This document shows positions 1 to 5,560 of a DNA stretch of 10,963 nucleotides, in pieces. The notes under the pieces are model-generated. The model worked only from the letters and a program-made list of their open reading frames with translations, ran no database searches and was not told the origin of the DNA. A program made the translations under genes and the position numbers. Origin of the DNA: Candidatus Uhrbacteria bacterium. Its GTDB lineage: Bacteria; Patescibacteriota; Patescibacteriia; UBA9934; UBA11717. Numbering within the stretch: the first letter of the stretch is position 1; the number at the start of each line of letters is the position of its first letter. The stretch is taken from contig DOMJ01000029.1 of the NCBI GenBank assembly GCA_003509895.1, positions 1-10,963 of the forward strand. Reading direction: 5' to 3'.

Positions 1-10
1 TACTCGCCTC

Positions 11-1135
11 ATGTTTACACGCAGTCACCAATCAACGGTATCCAAGGCGCGACGAGGAGCGCTCAAGACCACACACGGCATAGTACAAACGCCATTTTTT
101 ATGACGATCGCAACCAAAGGAGCCGTGCGCGCCATGCGTGTGAATGACCTTAAACGCATTCACGTGCCGATCGTGCTCGCCAATACCTATCATTTACTTG
201 TGCGACCGGGTATGGACGCCCTGCGCGCTCGTGGGGGATTGCACGCATGGATGCACTGGGACGGTCCTATGCTTACAGATAGCGGCGGGTACCAGGTGTT
301 TAGTTTGGGACATCGTAGAAAGGTCACGGAGGAAGGTGTTGCGTTTAGATCACACATCGACGGAAGTAAAATTTCTCTCACACCGGAGGAATCCGTTGCC
401 ATGCAACAGGCGATTGGGTCAGACATGATGATGCAATTAGATGTGGTCGAACCGCCAAGCGTGAGCGACAAACGTCGCGTGTATGCCATGGAGCGGTCGA
501 TCCGCTGGGCAAAGCGATGCAAGGAGTATCTCAACGCACACCGCGATCAGTCTATTACGCGCGATCAAAAACTCTTTGGCATTGTGCAGGGTGGAGTCGA
601 TGAAGATCTACGCAAGCGATCCGTGGAAGGGTTAGTTGCCTTGGATTTGGATGGATACGCGATAGGCGGGCTGTCTGTTGGCGAATCAAAAGAAGACAAT
701 CTGCGCATTGCCGCGTTTACAGCTGACCTCTTGCCGGAGGACAAGGTGCGTTATTTTATGGGCGGGGGAATGCCCGAAGAGATTGTGGCCTACGTTCGCA
801 TGGGGATTGACATGTTTGACTGTGTGATTCCAACGCGTCACGCACGGCATGGGTCGCTCTTTGTTTGGCATGGTGAGCCAACACCTGCATTGATCGCGAG
901 CGGAAATTTTTATACAAAAATCAACATCGTGAATGCCGAGTACAGAAATAGTGATGAACCGATAGACGCATGGAACGCATGTGACGCATCGCAAACGTAT
1001 ACGCGTGGTTATTTGCGACACTTATTTGAACTTAAAGAGACGCTCGGAACACAGCTGGCAACCGAGCACAATGTGCGATTTTATATGCAATTGATGGAGG
1101 TGATTCGTGAGGGGATTGAGGAAGGGATTTTGTAG
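11..1135 (+). CDS. tgt: tRNA-guanine(34) transglycosylase (queuine/preQ1 tRNA-ribosyltransferase)
   Basis: Swaps guanine 34 in the anticodon of GUN tRNAs for a queuosine precursor; cytoplasmic TIM-barrel enzyme of 374 residues, the normal family length. Visible motifs: the general acid/base region TDSGGYQVFSL with D90 (the usual Phe is Tyr94), the substrate-pocket Asp D144 in QLDVVEPP, FGIVQGG, GGLSVGE, and the nucleophile D270 in MFDCVIPTRHARHG. The C-terminal zinc site is degenerate: aligning to E. coli Cys302, Cys304, Cys307 and His333 gives Asn322, Cys324, Ser327 and His353, so two of the four ligands are lost. About 14 extra residues lie between the nucleophile segment and the zinc region. 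The ATG at 11 gives a normal N-terminus (SKARRGAL matches the family's RARRG region), but only ten bases precede it, so an earlier start cannot be excluded. It ends in TAG. Family assignment is certain; full activity is less so because of the zinc site. Confidence 0.96.
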   Translation: MFTRSHQSTVSKARRGALKTTHGIVQTPFFMTIATKGAVRAMRVNDLKRIHVPIVLANTYHLLVRPGMDALRARGGLHAWMHWDGPMLTDSGGYQVFSLGHRRKVTEEGVAFRSHIDGSKISLTPEESVAMQQAIGSDMMMQLDVVEPPSVSDKRRVYAMERSIRWAKRCKEYLNAHRDQSITRDQKLFGIVQGGVDEDLRKRSVEGLVALDLDGYAIGGLSVGESKEDNLRIAAFTADLLPEDKVRYFMGGGMPEEIVAYVRMGIDMFDCVIPTRHARHGSLFVWHGEPTPALIASGNFYTKINIVNAEYRNSDEPIDAWNACDASQTYTRGYLRHLFELKETLGTQLATEHNVRFYMQLMEVIREGIEEGIL

Positions 1136-1159
1136 GTGGTAGTGGATAACTCTTAGGCT

Positions 1160-1176
1160 AAGCGAGGCTTTTTTTT
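1160..1176 (+). terminator. Weak possible terminator after tgt
   Basis: A four-base-pair stem (AAGC, loop GAG, GCTT) runs into eight consecutive T residues at 1169-1176. The stem is very short for intrinsic termination, but it sits 24 bases after the tgt stop and just before the next promoter, where a terminator would be expected. The T-run may instead serve only as an upstream promoter element. Confidence 0.3.
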
Positions 1177-1184
1177 GCTATACT
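1176..1184 (+). promoter_or_regulatory. Extended -10 promoter of the surface-protein gene
   Basis: TGCTATACT is a TGn extended -10 followed by TATACT (1179-1184). No good -35 is seen at 16-18 bases upstream; the T-run lies there instead. Only 17 bases separate the hexamer from the ATG at 1202, so a start site about 7 bases downstream leaves a leader of about 10 bases. The same TTTTGsTATACTGT string recurs at 5148-5161, which supports it being functional. Confidence 0.6.
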
Positions 1185-1201
1185 GTTGGCAGATTCAACC
1201 T

Positions 1202-4200
1202 ATGTATATCACTCAAATCTTACCAAGGTACATATTTGCATGTATTTTTTTGTTATTTTTCGGATTGTTTTTTGGCGTCCTGGACGCCTCTGCCGCAAAT
1301 AGATATTGGGTGGGAGCCTCCACAACGTTTAACACAACGGATAACTGGTCAACGTCGACTGGGGGTGCGAGTGGAGCATCAGTCCCAGGCTCTAGTGACG
1401 TGGCAATTTTTGATGGTGGAAGTGCACAGTCGGTCAACTTAGATGCAACGACGTTGAGCGGATTAGATATTCAAGCCGCGTACGGTGGAACGGTTACGGC
1501 TCCTGCTGGGACACTTATCCTTATGTTGAGTTTTAGTGATGCAGCTGGTGCCTTTGTGCATAACAACGGGACTGTTCAAATTCGAGCTGGAACCGGCGCT
1601 TATTTTGATTTTAATAGCAACGCGATTCTTTATAATTTGGTGAGCTTAAATAGCGCCAATTACGGAAATAGGATGAATACGTTTACCGTAAAAGTTACGG
1701 GGACGTTAACGCACGGCGATGGAAGTAGCTCTGGAGGTATTTGGCAGACGGGGACATTACGGGTTGAAGGTGATTTTACTGTTGCGAAACTTGCGGATAC
1801 TTACCAAATCAATAATGGAACGGGACTGATTCAATTTACCGGCTCTAATAATCAGTCATTTACTACAACAGACACCACGGACACCTTCGGAGCCCCTGTT
1901 GAGGTTAATAAAACAAGCGGAACGCTAACGCTGAATAGTGCATTTGATTTTACTGGAGCAAGTATGACGTTCACGGTAACAGCGGGTACCGTAGACATGT
2001 CCACCTCCTCCATGTCGGATGTATACAATCTTTATATTAACGGTGGAACCTTTATTCATGGATCTGGGACGTTAACAACAAAGGGGACGACGAATGCCCT
2101 GCAGGTGAATGGAGGAACGTTTACGGGAGGGTCTGGTGATGTTAATTTTGCTTCTGGTGGGGAATTGGAAATAGATAGTGGAACCTTTACGGCTCCAACG
2201 GGAAACCTGGCTCTCTCTTCTACACTGCACGTTGCGAGTGTGGGGGCGACGTTTAACCACAACAATGGAACGATTACATCAACGACATCATCTCACTTGA
2301 ATATTGAGGTAGAAGGAGGGGTCGGAACGATTACCGTCTATAACTTAACGCTTAACAAAGCTGGAGGATATAGTTTGAGTGTAAACGGGAGCTCAACGTT
2401 GGTCGTGCAAGGAACTCTTACACGAACCTCGGGACGTTTGAGCGAGGCGTCCTCGGCAACGTATCCTTTGCAAATAGAAGGAAATTTGGATTTTGATGCT
2501 GTTGAAACAAGTGGAACCTCGACTCTTCTCGTGACAGGTTCGGGAACGCAGACGCTTGATTTTGCAGATCCTGCTTCTTGGGATACGAATATCTTTGTGA
2601 ACAAGTCAGGTGGATCTGCCTCGTTATTAACGGGGCTTACATTGAATGCGGCAAGTAACAACAATCTCACCATCCAAGAGGGTCGCTTTAATGTGAACGG
2701 ACAGACATTGTCCGTTGGGGGCACGTTATCTGTGGAGAGCGGTGGAGACTATGCTATGACGGGAGATGAATCTGCTCCAACGCCGACCCTGGCCTCTGGA
2801 AGTATCGTGACCTATGTCGCAACTTCCGGTTCTCGGACGATTAAGGACTACGATTACAGTGCTTCAACATTAGCGTTCGATGGTATCGGTGGGGTGTTTA
2901 TTATGACGGTTGGAGGCGAGACAGTAAGTAATCTTACCATTACAAATGGATCGTTCTATCTCAATGGAGATGATCTAACGGTCACGGGAACCTTTTCTAA
3001 TGACGATACCCTTATTCTGAGCGGTAATGAAACAACAGTCTCGTATACAAACGATACGGATTCTGGAACGGTTCAATACAAAGGGGCTGTAACGGCTGCG
3101 AGCTTAAAGGGAGGCAACTCGTACTATAACCTTACCTTTGTTAATCCGAGTGGCAGTTGGACGGCAGCGGCACCCGTTGATATCAATGGATCGCTTACGG
3201 TTACATCGGGAACCTTTAATACGGGAGGATATGCGGTTACGCTCGCCGGCGATTTTACGAACGCGGCAACATTTACGCAATCGAGCGGAACGCTCACCTT
3301 GGATGGGACGAATCAGACCTTATCTGGTTCTACGACGTTTTATAATCTCACAAAGAATGTGAGTGCAGCGGCAACGTTGACCTTTACTGCAAGTCAGACT
3401 TTTACCATTGCAAATAATCTGGACCTACAGGGAGCGTCTGGCCAGTTGTTATCGCTTGTTTCAAGCACGCCGACGACGGCTATTAATATGTCTGCGGCCG
3501 GTACGGTGACGGTGCAGTATCTCAATGTGTCAGATAACAACAACACGGGTTCCACGATCAACTGTGTGGTGGGTTGTGTGAAGGGAACCGGAAACACAGG
3601 ATGGATGTTTGCTTCTTCTGCAACGCCGTCCTCTGTGACGTATCAAGACACAGATGTAGATGGGGTTGTGGATCGCGTGATTATTGACTTTGGTTCGGCT
3701 GTTTCGATTGTGGGGACACTTTCCAACACCCGATTCACCTGGGTGAGCTCAACAGGAGCAAACGGATTTGGCGGATCATTGACAGGGAGCGCCTCTCTTG
3801 TAAGTGGAGACGTTGTCATTACAATCACAGGTTCAGAAACAGATGAGACGAGCCATACAACGCAACCGACACTTGCCTATAGCGATAACTCAACGGATGG
3901 AACGAATTACATTGCGGACGCAAGCGGTGATCTTATTCTCACGTTTGGTGCGACAAATGCTGCGGACGGCGCATCACCAATTCTTTTATCTTCCAACCCT
4001 GCAGACGCAGGTACGAATATCGCAAAAAATGCAACAATCGCGCTCACGTTTTCTGAACCAATAAATACGGGAACGTTTGCTTATTCGTGTTGTGGGGTAG
4101 GGACAGATCCTGGACGCTCCGGAGCGTGGACGGTGTCTAATACGGTTTATACTGTTACCCCAACCGCTAATTGGACAGGAGGCGACACGATGACGATTAA

Positions 4201-5113
4201 CATAACGACATCTGCAGACACAACAGGAAATGCGTTTGGTGGAGCGGGTTCTGGAGCTGCGGATCCGTTTACGTTTACGATCGTACGCAACACAGGTGGA
4301 ACGCCAACGCCAGGTGCGGGTCCAGACGCTACGGTAACTACGGCGCAACTTATTTCTCCAAACGGTGGCGAAACAATCACGGGTGGAACGGTGGTGACTC
4401 TTTCTTGGTCGGCATCGGGAGATAAATTGGCAACGATCAAACTCACCTACACGCTTGATCAAGGAAGAACATACAAATTGATCACGGAAGCGGAAGAGAA
4501 CGACGGCACCTATACATGGACGGTCCCAAACATTATCGCGTCAAGTGTGTATGCAAAGGTAACGGGAATCACTTCTACGGGCGCTGATTTGGTGAGTGAT
4601 AGCTCAAACGGAAGCTTCTCAATCGCGGCGGGTACAGATGTACCTGTGGTGAATCCAGACGATCTTCCTGATCAGCCGGCAGACACCTCAACGCCTGTTG
4701 CAACGATGCAACGCGCAGACGGCACCTTTGTTGAGCTCCGGGAAGGAAACCTCTTCCGTGGCGAGACCTTGCCTGGCGTGTACCTAGTTCGCAATGGCAC
4801 ACGCTATGTGTTCCCATCTGAGTCGGTCTTTTTCTCCTACTATGATTCCTTTGACGGCATCGAATTTGTGAAAGACAATCAGTTGCAGGCGTTGGACATT
4901 GGCGGGCGCGTAACGATGGCACCAGGAAGGATGGTAAAGATCCAATCCGATAATCGTGTGTTCCAAGTTCAAGCGGACGGCTCCATGCGCCACATTCCAG
5001 ACGAGGCGACCGCACGCAGCCTCTACGGGGATACGTGGAATCAACAGATTACCGACATCGCTGTAACGTTCTGGTTTGACTATCCAATCGGAGAACCGTT
5101 AACAAGTTTGTAG
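1202..5113 (+). CDS. Giant secreted multidomain surface protein (beta-repeat, Ig-like, C-terminal envelope domain)
   Basis: Exported protein of 1303 residues. Residues 1-31 form a signal peptide: a long hydrophobic core (IFACIFLLFFGLFFGVL) and an ASA|A cleavage site. The mature N-terminus NRYWVGAS ... NTTDNWS resembles the start of many bacterial beta-helix surface proteins. Residues about 50-790 are Thr/Gly/Ser-rich and built of imperfect 'NGGTFxxGSGxLT' strands, predicting a beta-solenoid. Residues about 803-923 form an Ig-like module with an Asp-rich, possibly Ca-binding segment (D816, D818, D820, D824). About 924-1029 resembles a Big_5/SbsA-type Ig domain (SNPADAGTNIAKN). About 1048-1142 resembles a Kre9/KNH-type module (SPNGGE ... 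LSWSASGD ... YTWTVP). About 1170-1300 is a domain with RYVFPSESVFFSYY and LYGDTWNQQ that I associate with Patescibacteria. No LPXTG motif or C-terminal anchor helix is seen. ATG 1202 is chosen over the TTG at 1175 because the latter lies upstream of the promoter hexamer. Likely role is cell surface or adhesion (inference). Confidence 0.85.
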   Translation: MYITQILPRYIFACIFLLFFGLFFGVLDASAANRYWVGASTTFNTTDNWSTSTGGASGASVPGSSDVAIFDGGSAQSVNLDATTLSGLDIQAAYGGTVTAPAGTLILMLSFSDAAGAFVHNNGTVQIRAGTGAYFDFNSNAILYNLVSLNSANYGNRMNTFTVKVTGTLTHGDGSSSGGIWQTGTLRVEGDFTVAKLADTYQINNGTGLIQFTGSNNQSFTTTDTTDTFGAPVEVNKTSGTLTLNSAFDFTGASMTFTVTAGTVDMSTSSMSDVYNLYINGGTFIHGSGTLTTKGTTNALQVNGGTFTGGSGDVNFASGGELEIDSGTFTAPTGNLALSSTLHVASVGATFNHNNGTITSTTSSHLNIEVEGGVGTITVYNLTLNKAGGYSLSVNGSSTLVVQGTLTRTSGRLSEASSATYPLQIEGNLDFDAVETSGTSTLLVTGSGTQTLDFADPASWDTNIFVNKSGGSASLLTGLTLNAASNNNLTIQEGRFNVNGQTLSVGGTLSVESGGDYAMTGDESAPTPTLASGSIVTYVATSGSRTIKDYDYSASTLAFDGIGGVFIMTVGGETVSNLTITNGSFYLNGDDLTVTGTFSNDDTLILSGNETTVSYTNDTDSGTVQYKGAVTAASLKGGNSYYNLTFVNPSGSWTAAAPVDINGSLTVTSGTFNTGGYAVTLAGDFTNAATFTQSSGTLTLDGTNQTLSGSTTFYNLTKNVSAAATLTFTASQTFTIANNLDLQGASGQLLSLVSSTPTTAINMSAAGTVTVQYLNVSDNNNTGSTINCVVGCVKGTGNTGWMFASSATPSSVTYQDTDVDGVVDRVIIDFGSAVSIVGTLSNTRFTWVSSTGANGFGGSLTGSASLVSGDVVITITGSETDETSHTTQPTLAYSDNSTDGTNYIADASGDLILTFGATNAADGASPILLSSNPADAGTNIAKNATIALTFSEPINTGTFAYSCCGVGTDPGRSGAWTVSNTVYTVTPTANWTGGDTMTINITTSADTTGNAFGGAGSGAADPFTFTIVRNTGGTPTPGAGPDATVTTAQLISPNGGETITGGTVVTLSWSASGDKLATIKLTYTLDQGRTYKLITEAEENDGTYTWTVPNIIASSVYAKVTGITSTGADLVSDSSNGSFSIAAGTDVPVVNPDDLPDQPADTSTPVATMQRADGTFVELREGNLFRGETLPGVYLVRNGTRYVFPSESVFFSYYDSFDGIEFVKDNQLQALDIGGRVTMAPGRMVKIQSDNRVFQVQADGSMRHIPDEATARSLYGDTWNQQITDIAVTFWFDYPIGEPLTSL
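2033..2300 (+). repeat. Tandem 22-23-residue beta-strand repeats inside the surface protein
   Basis: Consecutive units begin YINGGTFIHGSGTLTT, QVNGGTFTGGSGDVNF, EIDSGTFTAPTGNLAL and, more loosely, ASVGATFNHNNGTITS, spaced 22-23 residues apart. The shared core is G-T-F-x4-G-x-L/V-x-hydrophobic, the pattern of parallel beta-solenoid coils. At DNA level the GGAAC[GC]TTTAC core is repeated, but the copies have diverged, so this is an old protein repeat and not a recent DNA duplication. Confidence 0.6.
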
Positions 5114-5120
5114 GTACCCA

Positions 5121-5151
5121 CACCCCCGATGCCGCAGAGCTCGGGGGTTTT
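5121..5151 (+). terminator. Rho-independent terminator of the surface-protein gene
   Basis: CCCCCGA at 5123-5129 pairs perfectly with TCGGGGG at 5141-5147, and a GC/GC pair extends the stem past a bulged T. TTTT follows at 5148-5151. It begins eight bases after the TAG stop. The T-run is shared with the next promoter, so the terminator and the promoter of the following operon are fused. Confidence 0.85.
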
Positions 5152-5159
5152 GGTATACT
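5151..5159 (+). promoter_or_regulatory. Extended -10 promoter of the membrane protein/Clp-like operon
   Basis: TGGTATACT is an extended -10 (TATACT at 5154-5159) right after the terminator T-run; any -35 would fall within the terminator hairpin and none is recognisable. The ATG is 22 bases downstream, giving a leader of about 15 bases. The leader ends TAAAACAATCGTATG, almost the same as TAAAACAATCCTATG before the gene at 9913. Confidence 0.65.
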
Positions 5160-5181
5160 GTATCTATCGTAAAACAATCGT

Positions 5182-5559
5182 ATGGCACAGCCCCTTGTAG
5201 TACAGGCAGCAAAGCTTTTTTTGGTCGACCTTGTGGGCGGCGTATTGGGTTTTCCGGTGTGGTGGTATTCCAGAGGCGCCGTACGTTGGTCGCATTTTAT
5301 GTGGGATTGGTACGCGAGTTACCGTGCAACATTGGCCGTAGATGTGTGGGTCAAAAATTTGTTTGTTCCCATGTACGGCTCGTATGACATTGCCGGGCGA
5401 TTGATTAGTTTCTTTATGCGTTTGGTGATGATTTTTTTACGGTCGTTCCTCTTGCTGATTGTTTCAATTTTTCTCATGATTGTGTACACAATTTACTATA
5501 TTTTGCCGCCAGTTGTTGTTGCTGCGTTGCTCTACCATGGCCTCGGCTTGTTTGCCTAA
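5182..5559 (+). CDS. Small tryptophan-rich integral membrane protein, putative partner of the Clp-like ATPase
   Basis: No named family recognised. The 125-residue protein has a hydrophobic N-terminal segment (about 12-30, LFLVDLVGGVLGFPVWWYS), then a polar middle with six Trp in residues 27-56 (WWYSRGAVRWSHFMWDW), then NLFVPMYGSYDIAGR at about 59-73. Residues 74-123 are strongly hydrophobic and should form two membrane helices separated near the Pro-Pro at 109-110. I recall similar small proteins with a PMYGxYDxxGR segment in Patescibacteria, but this is memory, not a search. The stop is followed after one base by the ATG of the Clp-like gene, so translation is probably coupled. It has its own promoter and is first in the operon. 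No Shine-Dalgarno is visible. The most likely role is as a membrane partner or substrate of the ATPase (inference). Confidence 0.8.
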   Translation: MAQPLVVQAAKLFLVDLVGGVLGFPVWWYSRGAVRWSHFMWDWYASYRATLAVDVWVKNLFVPMYGSYDIAGRLISFFMRLVMIFLRSFLLLIVSIFLMIVYTIYYILPPVVVAALLYHGLGLFA

Positions 5560-5560
5560 T

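Noticed and set aside
1175..1201. TTG start adding nine residues to the surface protein
   Set aside because: It would begin upstream of the TATACT hexamer at 1179, so it would not be on the predicted transcript, and it would add polar residues ahead of a good signal peptide starting at ATG 1202.
1202..5113. Recent DNA-level tandem duplication or CRISPR-like array within the repetitive surface gene
   Set aside because: Repeats are visible only as short degenerate protein motifs; the DNA copies are diverged and there are no constant-length spacers.
5480..5560. Longer N-terminus for the Clp-like protein, from 5480 or ATG 5537
   Set aside because: Both overlap the 3' end of the membrane-protein gene, and the codons there encode that protein's last helix. 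ATG 5561, one base after the stop, fits coupled translation.
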